Shown here piece by piece: positions 18,073 to 26,064 of a DNA stretch of 64,000 nt (position 1 is its first letter; each line of letters starts with the position of its first letter). The position numbers and the translations under genes were made by a program. Below the pieces are notes generated by a model that had not been told where the DNA came from, made no database searches, and was given only the letters and a program-made list of their open reading frames with translations. The stretch is from Gemmatimonadota bacterium. GTDB taxonomy: Bacteria; Gemmatimonadota; Gemmatimonadetes; Longimicrobiales; Gaopeijiaceae. The stretch covers positions 1 to 64,000 of the forward strand of contig JAPPNN010000083.1 in NCBI GenBank assembly GCA_028873815.1, given 5' to 3'.

Positions 18073-19467
18073 ATGTCCGACACACAGGCGTTGCTGGCGG
18101 ACTACGACGTCCAGGACGTCATCGAGAAGGACCGGAAGCATCTCTGGCACCACCTGTTCCAGCACAGGATTCTCGAGACGCAGGATCCGCAGGTCTTCGT
18201 GGAGGGCAGCGGCGCGCGCGTCCGCGACATCCACGGGAAGGAGTACCTGGACGGGACCTCGGGCGGCGTCTGGTGCGTGAACGTCGGCCACGGGCGGGAA
18301 AGCATCGCGCGGATCGTCTACGAGCAGTTGACGCGGCTGCCGTACTACGCGGGCGTCGTCGGCACCGTCCCGGCCGCCCAGTACGCGAGCGCGCTGGCCG
18401 AGTGGCTGCCCGGCCTCGACCACGTCTACTTCGCCAACAGCGGCTCCGAGGCCAACGAGAAGGCGATCAAGATGGTGCGCCAGATCGCCCACCTGAACGG
18501 GAGCCGAAAGTCGAAGGTCCTGTACCGGGACCGCGACTATCACGGCACGACCATCGCCTGCCTCGCCGCCAGCGGCCAGGAAGAGCGCAAGGAGGCCTAC
18601 GGGCCCTTCCCGGACGGGTTTTCCGGGATTCCGCACGCGATGTGCTATCGCTGTCCCTTCGGAAAGACCTATCCCGACTGCAACATCGAGTGCGCGCGCG
18701 CCCTCGGGGACGCGATCGAGGAAGAGGGGCCCGAGACGGTGGGGGCCGTGATCCTCGAGCCGATCACCGCGGGCGGCGGCGTCATTCCTCCGGTCGAGGA
18801 ATATTTTCCGATCATCCGCGAGATCTGCGACGAATACGACGTCATCCTGATCATCGACGAGGTCGTGTGCGGATTCGGGCGCACGGGGACGATGTTCGGG
18901 TTCGAGCACTATGATTTCGTCCCGGACATCGTCACGATGGCCAAGGGCATGGCCAGCTCCTACGCTCCGATCTCCGCGGCCGCGGTGCGCGGCGAGGTGT
19001 TCGACCGGTTCCTGGGCGATCCGAGCGAGAAGCTCGACTACTTCAGGGACATCAGCACCTACGGCGGGTGCACCGTCGGGTTCGCGGCCGCGCTGGAGAA
19101 CCTGCGCATCATCGAGGACGAGGACCTGATCGAGAACAGCCGCGAGGTCGGTGCCTACCTGCAGGACCGCCTGCGGGAACTGCTCGACCACGACCACGTG
19201 GGCGACGTCCGCGGCAAGGGCCTGTTCGCCGGCGTGGAACTGGTGGAGGACAAGGCGACGAAGGCGCCCGTGAGCGAGGACGTCATGGCGGCCGTGGTGG
19301 GAAGGGCCGCCCAGGAGGGCGTGCTGGTCGGCAGGACCACCCGGAGCATCCCCGGCCTGAACAACACCGTGACCATCGCTCCGCCACTCATCGTGACCCG
19401 GGCGGACATCGACGAACTGGTCGAGGCGGTGAAGACCGGCATCGAATACGGCTGCAGGGATCTCTGA
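18073..19467 (+). CDS. tpa: Taurine:pyruvate aminotransferase
   Basis: 464-aa class III PLP aminotransferase that turns taurine and pyruvate into sulfoacetaldehyde and L-alanine. It has the family pattern of Tpa: YDVQDVIEKDRKHLWHH at the start, VEGSGARVRDIHGKEYLDG, NSGSEANEKAIKMVRQIAH, LIIDEVVCGFGRTG with the PLP-ring aspartate, and the Schiff-base lysine in MAKGMASSYAPIS. An AGGAG lies six bases before the ATG. It follows the Xsc-like gene by 12 bp and abuts the next gene, so the three are one operon. Omega-amino-acid:pyruvate aminotransferase is the nearest alternative. Confidence 0.88.
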   Translation: MSDTQALLADYDVQDVIEKDRKHLWHHLFQHRILETQDPQVFVEGSGARVRDIHGKEYLDGTSGGVWCVNVGHGRESIARIVYEQLTRLPYYAGVVGTVPAAQYASALAEWLPGLDHVYFANSGSEANEKAIKMVRQIAHLNGSRKSKVLYRDRDYHGTTIACLAASGQEERKEAYGPFPDGFSGIPHAMCYRCPFGKTYPDCNIECARALGDAIEEEGPETVGAVILEPITAGGGVIPPVEEYFPIIREICDEYDVILIIDEVVCGFGRTGTMFGFEHYDFVPDIVTMAKGMASSYAPISAAAVRGEVFDRFLGDPSEKLDYFRDISTYGGCTVGFAAALENLRIIEDEDLIENSREVGAYLQDRLRELLDHDHVGDVRGKGLFAGVELVEDKATKAPVSEDVMAAVVGRAAQEGVLVGRTTRSIPGLNNTVTIAPPLIVTRADIDELVEAVKTGIEYGCRDL

Positions 19468-20628
19468 ATGGACAGGGACAGGGAAGCGGGCTTCGACGTC
19501 CGGGAGGACTTTCAGCGCTTCTCACAGCGGGACGACATCTTCTGCCGCTCCTTCTGGGACCCGGAGGTGCGCACGCACCGCTCGGACATGTTCTACGAGA
19601 CGTACCGCACGCCGAAGCTGACCTGGCGCTCCGTCGACGGCTTCACCCAGCGGGACTACGCGCTGCGCAACGCGTCCTGGCACGTGACGGACATCTTCGC
19701 CGAGCTGCGCGATGGCGACGACCGCCGCGAAGGGTTTCTGGACCCCTACACCAGCGTTCGCGAGGGCCCGGGCAGCACGCTGCCGGTCGAGTCTCCCGAG
19801 GAGATGGCGCGCGAGATCAAGCACGCCGCGAAGACGCTGGGCGCCGACCTGGTGGGGATCACGGGCAACGATGAGCGCTGGCTCTACACGCACGCCTACA
19901 GCCGCGAGAACGAGCACGAGAAGCCGCAGGAGATCTCCACCGATCTCGAAAACGTGATCGTGATCGCGCAGTCCATGGACCGCGAACTCCTGAGCACGGC
20001 GCCGTCCGCGCTCAGCGGCACCGCGACGGGCGCCACCTACTCCCGCGATACGATCGTGCTGCTCGCGATCGCGCAGTACATCGTCAATCTCGGCTACCGC
20101 GCCGTGGCCAGCATGAACGACTCGGCGCTCGTCATCCCGCTCGCCATCAAGGCCGGGCTGGGCGAGTACGGGCGCCACGGCCTCCTCATCACCCGCGAGT
20201 ACGGTCCCCGCGTCCGGCTCGGCAAGGTCTTCACCGACATGCCGCTCGCCCACGACAGGCCCGTCCGTTTCGGCGTGAAGGAGACATGCGACCTCTGCCG
20301 CGCGTGCACGAAGGGCTGCCCCGCCGGCGCCATCGACGACGGCGAACCGTCCACGGTGGTCCACAACCGGTCGAACATCCAGGGCATCCGAAAGTGGACC
20401 ACGGATGCCGAGAAGTGCTTCCGCTTCTGGGCCAACCAGAACACCGACTGCTCGATCTGCATCCGCGTCTGCCCCTACAACCGCGACTATCGGGACCCGT
20501 GGAGCCGGGTGTGGCGACGGCTGGCGGGCACGCGGCTACGGCGGTTCGCGCTCTGGCTGGACCGCATCAGCGGGCGTGGCGAGCGCCTCAGGCCGTCCCG
20601 CTGGTGGGCGGCGCCCGGCGAAGCCTGA
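19468..20628 (+). CDS. Reductive-dehalogenase-like 4Fe-4S protein, no Tat signal
   Basis: 386-aa protein resembling the catalytic domain of cobalamin-dependent RdhA. Seen: LGADLVGITGNDERW, VIVIAQSMD, NDSALVIPLAIKAGLGEYGRHG, GPRVRLGKVFTDMPL, and a two-cluster ferredoxin part, CDLCRACTKGCP near residue 275 and CSICIRVCPYN near 330. It lacks a Tat signal and no RdhB anchor is near, so it is probably cytoplasmic and not respiratory. It starts directly after the tpa stop, placing it in a taurine operon, where such proteins have no assigned role. An epoxyqueuosine-reductase-like enzyme is less likely. Its 3' end overlaps the convergent PepSY gene by 41 bp. Confidence 0.78.
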   Translation: MDRDREAGFDVREDFQRFSQRDDIFCRSFWDPEVRTHRSDMFYETYRTPKLTWRSVDGFTQRDYALRNASWHVTDIFAELRDGDDRREGFLDPYTSVREGPGSTLPVESPEEMAREIKHAAKTLGADLVGITGNDERWLYTHAYSRENEHEKPQEISTDLENVIVIAQSMDRELLSTAPSALSGTATGATYSRDTIVLLAIAQYIVNLGYRAVASMNDSALVIPLAIKAGLGEYGRHGLLITREYGPRVRLGKVFTDMPLAHDRPVRFGVKETCDLCRACTKGCPAGAIDDGEPSTVVHNRSNIQGIRKWTTDAEKCFRFWANQNTDCSICIRVCPYNRDYRDPWSRVWRRLAGTRLRRFALWLDRISGRGERLRPSRWWAAPGEA

Positions 20629-21763
20629 CGAAGCGACGCAGCCGGCGCACCGCCAGCGAGAGGCCGGTCCACACCATCAGCGCGGCCGCCAGCGAGAAGA
20701 GTCCCGCCAGCAACTGCCCCCCCAGCCCCCAGTACTCCCCCGTGTGCGCGTAGCGCAGAAACTGCTGCGCACGGCGTGCGGGCGTGGCGTCGGCGAAGGA
20801 CTCCCACGCGCGCGCCGCACCGGTGGCGGCGTCCAGGGTGAGGAGGCCGGTCCTGTGAGGCTGGCCCGCGCGGCCCCCCCGCACCTCGACGCGGACCTCG
20901 GGGTCCGTGGGGCGCGGCATGTTCAGAATCAGAGTCCGCCACTCCGGCGCCCACGCCTCCGCGGTGGCGAGCGCGGCCCTCAGGTCCGGGTCCGGGGGGC
21001 GACGGGCGTCCCCCGCAATCGCCGCCGTCTCGACTTCCGCCCCCTCGATTCCGGCTCCTTCGGACGCCGATCCGGCCGGCCACGCTCCGGCGGGCACCAC
21101 GTTCCCCACCGCCGGATAGACCCGATCTCCCACGGCGGGATATGACGACGCGACGCCCGTGGCCGCGATCACGGCCAGCGGCAGGACCGACCAGATCCCG
21201 ACCACCTGGTGCCAATTGAAGTCGCGCTTGGCGCCTCTCGCCCCGCGACGGAGAAGGAGCGCTTTGGCGAGCGACCGCCGGGTGACGGGCCGCGGGATCC
21301 ACAGGATCGGTCCGGTAAGCAGCAGAAAGAGGAAGGCGAGGTTGACCGCCCCCGTCACCGCCCGCGCACGACGCACCGAGCCGCCGGAGACGTTGAACCA
21401 GCGGTGCCAGTTGTGGGCGCCCTCGAAGAACCGCTCGAGTCCGCCCGGTCCCCTCGCCAGCACCCGCCCCGTGTACGGATCGACGCGGGCGTAGCGGTCC
21501 TGTCCCTCGTGGACGTGAACGGGCGCGCGCGGATCCGACCGATAGCTGAGCGAAGTCGCCGTGAGCCCCGCCGCCGCCACGATCCCCTCCGGACGCAGCC
21601 GTTCGGCACCTTCCGGCGCGGCCACGAAGTACCGTCGCTCCGCCAGCCCCGTCACCGTCTCTTCCAGCGACAGCACCGCCCCCGTCACCGCCAGCATCAG
21701 GATCACCACCCCGGCCGCCGCGGCCACCGTGAGGTGCAGCCAGAAGACGATGGTCCGGATCAT
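20588..21763 (-). CDS. PepSY-associated transmembrane protein
   Basis: 391-aa inner-membrane protein with helices at about residues 5-35, 140-160, 195-215 and 345-365. Conserved strings of the PepSY_TM family include WLHLTVAAAAGVVILMLAVTG near the start, HNWHRWF, and DFNWHQVVGIWSVLPL, with histidines that may bind haem. Relatives are found beside siderophore receptors and in electron-transfer roles. It lies 64 bp behind the helix-hairpin-helix lipoprotein gene on the same strand, downstream of a Fur-box-like palindrome, which agrees with iron control. Confidence 0.85.
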   Translation of the reverse strand: MIRTIVFWLHLTVAAAAGVVILMLAVTGAVLSLEETVTGLAERRYFVAAPEGAERLRPEGIVAAAGLTATSLSYRSDPRAPVHVHEGQDRYARVDPYTGRVLARGPGGLERFFEGAHNWHRWFNVSGGSVRRARAVTGAVNLAFLFLLLTGPILWIPRPVTRRSLAKALLLRRGARGAKRDFNWHQVVGIWSVLPLAVIAATGVASSYPAVGDRVYPAVGNVVPAGAWPAGSASEGAGIEGAEVETAAIAGDARRPPDPDLRAALATAEAWAPEWRTLILNMPRPTDPEVRVEVRGGRAGQPHRTGLLTLDAATGAARAWESFADATPARRAQQFLRYAHTGEYWGLGGQLLAGLFSLAAALMVWTGLSLAVRRLRRFVRLRRAPPTSGTA

Positions 21764-21827
21764 CGCAGCTGCTCCGCCGGGCCGCGCGGGAGCCCGCGCC
21801 CCGCCCGGTCGCGCCCTCGTCCGCCCG

Positions 21828-22544
21828 TTATCCGTTCGGGTTCAGCGTTACGTAGCGCTCGAACCGCGCGACCTCGTTGTCGTCCACGTACTTCCCGAGC
21901 TCCTGCCGGAACTGGTCCAGGTCGGTGTACGGGCGGTACTCCTCGAACTCGTGGACCATGCGCTCGCTCATCCCCGGAACCGCCATGATCTCTTCGCGGG
22001 TGGCGCTGTTCAGGTCGATCGGGACGTACACGTAGCGCGCGAGCCGCTCGACCTCTTCCTCGTCCACGTACTTTCCGATCTCCGTGCGGAACTCATCCAT
22101 GTCCACGTAGGGGCGGTACTCCTCGAACTCGTGCGCCATCCGATCCCCCACGCCCGGGATCAGCAGGATCTCGTCGTTCGTCACGTCGTTGAGGTTGATC
22201 GGCAGCCAGAGCGCGCTGTACGCCGCCAGCGCCGCCTCCTCTCCGACCGCCTCCGCCAGCGCCGCGTGCAGGTCCGCCGCGCGCAGGTAGGGCCGGCCGC
22301 CGACCACCGCCGCGGCCACCTCGGCCGTGATCCCCGGGGCCGCGGTCAACTCGGCTTCACTGGCAAGGTTGGGGTTCAAAAGGGCGGCCGTTGCCTCGGT
22401 GGCGGCGGCTTCCGTATCGGCCATGGCCTCGGTGGACGCCGCGGCGGCGGATTCGGACTCCGCCGTATCGCCGCCCCCGCCGCAGCCGGCCGACATCACC
22501 GGAATCATGACAAGGGCGAGAGCCAGGGTGTGACTGCGGGACAT
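21828..22544 (-). CDS. Helix-hairpin-helix lipoprotein with three ComEA-like repeats
   Basis: 238-aa exported protein. The signal ends SAGC (lipobox) and is followed by a low-complexity Ala/Glu/Ser/Thr linker. Three repeats follow, each with the helix-hairpin-helix look of ComEA-like domains: LNPNLASEAELTAAPGI, INLNDVTNDEILLIPGVG and LNSATREEIMAVPGM, the last two followed by the nearly identical EFEEYRPYxD. HhH repeats usually bind DNA, yet this one is lipid-anchored outside the cytoplasm. It may be the first gene of a two-gene unit with the PepSY protein. Confidence 0.8.
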   Translation of the reverse strand: MSRSHTLALALVMIPVMSAGCGGGGDTAESESAAAASTEAMADTEAAATEATAALLNPNLASEAELTAAPGITAEVAAAVVGGRPYLRAADLHAALAEAVGEEAALAAYSALWLPINLNDVTNDEILLIPGVGDRMAHEFEEYRPYVDMDEFRTEIGKYVDEEEVERLARYVYVPIDLNSATREEIMAVPGMSERMVHEFEEYRPYTDLDQFRQELGKYVDDNEVARFERYVTLNPNG

Positions 22545-22562
22545 GCTTCCCCCGTGTGTGGA

Positions 22563-22584
22563 TTAGAATGAGATCCATTCTCAA
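22563..22584. promoter_or_regulatory. Fur-box-like palindrome
   Basis: Contains agaatg-agatc-cattct (22565-22581), a perfect 6-bp inverted repeat in AT-richer DNA about 20 bp upstream of the HhH lipoprotein start. The arms resemble iron-box half sites (GAGAAT/ATTCTC). The downstream PepSY gene makes iron control plausible. It is a pattern match only. Confidence 0.4.
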
Positions 22585-22640
22585 TGAGGCCCGAAGATTC
22601 ATGGGCTCCTTGGCCCGGTCAAGGGCCCGGCCGCGGCCCG

Positions 22641-23411
22641 CTAGTCCGGCGACCTCAGGGACACGTGCAGATGGTCGGCCGTGCCCACGTGGCGGAGCGT
22701 GTGGAAGCCCATCGCCCGGAAGGCGAGTTCGGCCGCGAGGTTCCGCCATTCCCGCCGGTTGATCGTGCGAAGGTCCAGCGCATGGACGAACCCGTCATCC
22801 TGGCGGAAGTGCAGTGAAGCCTCGTTGGCCGGGAGCCCCGCACGAGCGTAGAACTCGGGCGTGCGCGCCGCATCCGTGATCACGGCGTCGGCGTCGACCA
22901 GGACGAAGACCGACACGGCCATCCGCAGCAGGGGATGAAGGCTCGAGTACTCGGCCCGCACGTCGTCCGACTTCACGTTGCCGCCCGCGATCACCACCAG
23001 CGAGTAGAGCACGAACGCGGCGGCCGAGAGCGCCGCGACCCGGGTCAAGAACTTCCTGAGCCGCTTCCCCGCCCCCAGGCGCCGACTCACGACCCACGCG
23101 TAGAACGCCAGAAGCAGCGCGGTGGCGGCCGCCGAGACGGCGAGCGAGGACCACGCCCCCAGCCCCCACTGCTGGTACGCGAAGACACCCCCGCGGACGA
23201 GGAGGACGAAGGGAAACACCGCCAGCAGGACCGCCGTCACCCCCCACCGTGCGACCTTGCGAAGCCACCGCCGCGGTTGCCTCCGGGAGCGCCGACCCGC
23301 CTCCCCCGCCCCGGCAGCAACCTCGACGCCCGGAACCTCGACGCCCGGAACCTCGGTGTCCGGAGCCTCGACCGTCAGCCTGTCCGCGTGTCCTCCGATG
23401 CCCCTGCCCAT
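22641..23411 (-). CDS. Unknown membrane protein
   Basis: 256-aa protein that I do not recognise. The N-terminus is acidic with a duplicated VPGVEV motif, then comes a basic patch (RRSRRQPRRWLRK) and three hydrophobic segments at about residues 55-80, 88-110 and 125-145. The C-terminal soluble domain of about 110 residues has no known motif; it includes HFRQDDGFVHALDLRTINRR and ends HLHVSLRSPD. It is transcribed towards the HhH gene but separated from it by the palindrome region. Confidence 0.65.
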   Translation of the reverse strand: MGRGIGGHADRLTVEAPDTEVPGVEVPGVEVAAGAGEAGRRSRRQPRRWLRKVARWGVTAVLLAVFPFVLLVRGGVFAYQQWGLGAWSSLAVSAAATALLLAFYAWVVSRRLGAGKRLRKFLTRVAALSAAAFVLYSLVVIAGGNVKSDDVRAEYSSLHPLLRMAVSVFVLVDADAVITDAARTPEFYARAGLPANEASLHFRQDDGFVHALDLRTINRREWRNLAAELAFRAMGFHTLRHVGTADHLHVSLRSPD

Positions 23412-23487
23412 GCCCCCTGCCTACGTAGAAACTCCTCCGCACGCTTCAGACGGAGCCGGTCGCTTCGAGTGGGTCGCGACCTCTTCT

Positions 23488-23778
23488 TCAGGCGGGAGTC
23501 GGTATCCGCTCGACGTCGATCCGGCCGGCGTTCTTCATCGCCTGCGCAAGGTCGTAGGCCGACTGGAGGCGATACCAGGTGTCAGCCCCGCCCCCAAACG
23601 CCTTGTCCAGGCGGATCGCCATTTCGGGAGAGATGCCCGAACGGCCGTTGACCAGTTCAGAAAGCTGCTTTCGGCTGACCCCCAGCCTCCGCGCCGCCTC
23701 CGTCACGGTGAGCCCCAAGGGCTCCAGACAATCATGGCGCACGGACAGCCCCGGATGCGGCGGATTCTTCATCGGCAT
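23488..23778 (-). CDS. higA: HigA-family antitoxin
   Basis: 96-aa helix-turn-helix protein of the HigA/VapI type: [18 protein letters not shown], then the [37 protein letters not shown] and the [14 protein letters not shown] tail. It neutralises a HigB RNase and represses its own operon. The partner lies 12 bp upstream at 23791-24070 but is frameshifted, so the antitoxin may now be solitary. Confidence 0.88.
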   Translation of the reverse strand: MPMKNPPHPGLSVRHDCLEPLGLTVTEAARRLGVSRKQLSELVNGRSGISPEMAIRLDKAFGGGADTWYRLQSAYDLAQAMKNAGRIDVERIPTPA

Positions 23779-23790
23779 GTCATGCGCCTC

Positions 23791-24070
23791 CTAATGGTAG
23801 TCGATCAAATCAACGTCCCTAACGTCGCGCCCGTCGAAGCGGAAGACGACGCGCCAGTTGGCAGACACCCTCACCGACCAATACCCTGCGCGGTCCCCCC
23901 TCAGCGGGTGGAGCCGAAGACCCGGCAGGTTCATATCCTCGGGCTTGGCCGCCACGTCCAGGCGAGCGAGGATCCGCTTGACCTTGGCGATCAAATCCGG
24001 GGGGGATCCGGCTCCGGTCTCCCTTCTCGAACAGCCGCTCGAGGCCGCGGTGGCGAAAGCCTAGAATCAT
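23791..24070 (-). pseudogene. higB: HigB toxin gene with a one-base frameshift
   Basis: The 5' part encodes MILGFRHRGLERLFEKGD and the 3' part, in another frame, continues AKVKRILARLD to the HigB ending RVVFRFDGRDVRDVDLIDYH. The break is at a run of seven identical bases (G on + strand, about 23999-24005). Removing one base gives an uninterrupted 92-aa HigB, the usual length. Either the toxin has been inactivated by a slip in this homopolymer or the read has one base too many. A start inside the 3' frame (67 aa) would lack the N-terminal helices. Confidence 0.8.
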
Positions 24071-24104
24071 CGTATGGGAATGTAACGTGTCACCTCTCGG
24101 GTGA

Positions 24105-24353
24105 CAACACGCCCTCGGACTGTCGGCCAACGCGCTATCAAAGGCGCTCGGCGTGCCGGTCAGCCGGGTCGCCATGATCCTCAACGGCCAGCGCGGCGTG
24201 AGCGCGGATACGGCGTTGCGGTTGGCCAGGTACTTCGGGACGACGCCGCAGCTCTGGTTGAACCTGCAGAAGACCTGGGAGCTTCGCCGCACGGAGATCG
24301 AGGCGGGTCGCGAGATCGCCGAGCAAGTCACGCCGCGGCACGCGGTGGTGTGA
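24105..24353 (+). pseudogene. N-terminally truncated second HigA-type antitoxin
   Basis: The frame opens after a stop with QHALGLSANALSKALGVPVS and continues through a full HTH (RVAMILNGQRGVSADTALRLARYFG) and the typical PQLWLNLQKTWELR tail. The usual first 20 or so residues (PPxHPGE...) are missing, so only the C-terminal three quarters remain. It is divergent from the higB remnant 34 bp away. GTG 24153 could start a 66-aa product. Together with the neighbours this is a decaying cluster of toxin-antitoxin genes. Confidence 0.65.
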
Positions 24354-24373
24354 AAGGGCGACGAGTCCCCTAC

Positions 24374-24411
24374 GGCCTCAATACGCCCACGTTCTGAGCC
24401 CGATCCATCCG
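24374..24411. repeat. 38-bp imperfect direct repeat, copy A
   Basis: ggcctcaatacgcccac, eight differing bases, then cccgatccatccg. The same pattern recurs at 25856-25893. This copy covers the last codons of the broken serine hydrolase (the tca at 24378 is its stop on the minus strand). The two copies flank the hydrolase remnant and the methyltransferase gene. Confidence 0.7.
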
Positions 24412-25109
24412 GCGTTCCACGCGTAGAGCAGCGTGACCGTGCACGCGAGGCTCACGAGTCGGCTGTGCAGCTTGACGAACCGGCTCACCTCGTCCGGAGT
24501 TCGGCGGAACGAGGCGTGCAAACTCAGCCCATCCCGAGACCGCGCCCAGGTCCAGAGAGGATGCGAACTGGCCTGGCAGGAAGAACCAGACGACGATCGA
24601 GAGAGTGGTCAGGAGCGGGTAGTCTCGGGGTCGACCACGGCCGACTCGGGAAAGTGCAAGTCGTCAAAGCCCGTCGTGTGCTCCATGAGCATCGCAACCG
24701 TGACGGGATGCGTCGCTTCCCACGCGTTGGTGAACGCGATCTCCGGCGCGAGTTCGCGGACGGGAGTCTCGAGGTCGAGAAGTCCGCTCTCGACCGCCCG
24801 CAGCGCGGCCAGGGCCGTGAAGCTCTTCGAAATGGACCCGATCCGGAACAGGTGATCGGCGGTCACGTCGACCCCGGCCGCGACGTCCGCCTTGCCGACG
24901 CCGCCAGCCCAGATCGTCCGGTTCCTGTCCACCAGCGCGATCGAGGCGCCGGGAATCCGGTACCGGTCGAGGATCCCCTGGATCTCCACCTTGAGGGCGT
25001 CGATGTCGACCGTCAGGGTGCCCGAAGGCGGATCCGTTCGGTCCCGCTCCTGCGCCGCGACCGCAAGCGGCGCCGCGCACGCGACGACGAACGCAGCAAG
25101 ACGCCACAC
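24378..25109 (-). pseudogene. Serine hydrolase (beta-lactamase family) with internal deletion and frameshifts
   Basis: The 5' part encodes an exported 166-aa piece with signal peptide and the catalytic SxxK motif (GSISKSFTALAALRA), then MEHTTGFDDLHFP, and stops at 24609. Downstream on the same strand come pieces of a C-terminal membrane region in shifted frames: TTLSIVVWFFLPGQFASS, then RFVKLHSRLVSLACTVTLLY and GLRTWAY before the stop at 24378. Family members usually exceed 400 residues and contain YxN, which is absent. The gene has therefore lost its middle and is out of frame. Confidence 0.72.
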
Positions 25110-25111
25110 TT

Positions 25112-25849
25112 CTAAGGCTTCCTTGCGACGAAAAACATCCTGCCCTCGTGCGACGCGCCCTCTGCGATGAGTTCATTCCCATCGACAGACTGCAACTCTT
25201 CGAATCCGACCTTTCGCAGCCGTCCCCTGATCTCACTTTCTTCGTACCAGCGCTGAGTCAGAGAGAAATCGATCCGCTCCCAGCCTGAACCCTTCGGTGC
25301 GAACAGGGTGATGTCGAGCCTGCCGATTCTATCGTTCGCATCATGTGAAAATCGACCCGCGCAGACGTGATCCTCCTCCACATATGCGAAGGAACCACGC
25401 CACCGGGATCGGTACGCTTCTTCCATGTTGAGGTCGAACACGAAGTAGCCGCCGTCTTCGAGGACGGCGAAGACACCTTCAAATACCTGTTCCAGCTCGC
25501 CCAGGCTCATCACGTGGTTCAGGCTGTCAAAGGTCGAGACGACCGCCGAAAACCTGCGGGGCAAAGCAATGTTCCGGGCGTCCTGGACGACGAATTCCGC
25601 GTCCGGGGCGGTCTTTCTCGCGATCTCGATCATCGCTTCCGAGCCATCCAGGCCTGTCGCGAGAAAGCCTTGCCTCGAAAGCTCGGCGGCAAGCTGTCCG
25701 GTACCGCAGCAGAGATCCAGGACGGCGCATCCGGGTGGAAGTTTCCCCAGGACCAGATGGTCGAGGATCGGGTACACGTTTGTCGCGAAGAACCGCCAAT
25801 GCCGGTCGTAGATGCGCGCAAAGGGGTCATACGCGTCGTAGCGGCTCAC
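25112..25849 (-). CDS. Class I SAM-dependent methyltransferase
   Basis: 245-aa small-molecule-type methyltransferase. Motif I is VLDLCCGTGQLAAELSRQG (about residues 43-61), followed by the acidic loop GLDGSEAMIEIA and the motif IV region STFDSLNHV. The substrate cannot be told. Its start lies just below copy B of the 38-bp repeat, and its stop is two bases before the serine hydrolase remnant, which suggests the two were once co-transcribed. Confidence 0.87.
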   Translation of the reverse strand: MSRYDAYDPFARIYDRHWRFFATNVYPILDHLVLGKLPPGCAVLDLCCGTGQLAAELSRQGFLATGLDGSEAMIEIARKTAPDAEFVVQDARNIALPRRFSAVVSTFDSLNHVMSLGELEQVFEGVFAVLEDGGYFVFDLNMEEAYRSRWRGSFAYVEEDHVCAGRFSHDANDRIGRLDITLFAPKGSGWERIDFSLTQRWYEESEIRGRLRKVGFEELQSVDGNELIAEGASHEGRMFFVARKP

Positions 25850-25855
25850 TCGCAG

Positions 25856-25893
25856 GGCCTCAATACGCCCACCTCGTGATCCCGATCCATCCG
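25856..25893. repeat. 38-bp imperfect direct repeat, copy B
   Basis: Second copy of the sequence at 24374-24411, in the same orientation, immediately upstream of the methyltransferase start. Here it is not followed by the rest of a hydrolase gene. It may be the scar of a duplication or of a lost hydrolase copy. From this copy to 26064 I see no gene. Confidence 0.7.
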
Positions 25894-26064
25894 TGGCTCA
25901 AGAAATCGCCTCTTCTCACCGCCAAGCCGTTGCACGGCAGCCGTCCCTTCGAGACGATTACGGACGGCTTTGCGGCCTTGTGTCACGACAGCTCTCGGCT
26001 CCGGCCGCATATAGACCCTCAGGGCGAGGCTCCGTAGAGTGACGCACCGTGATCGGAGGCGTGC

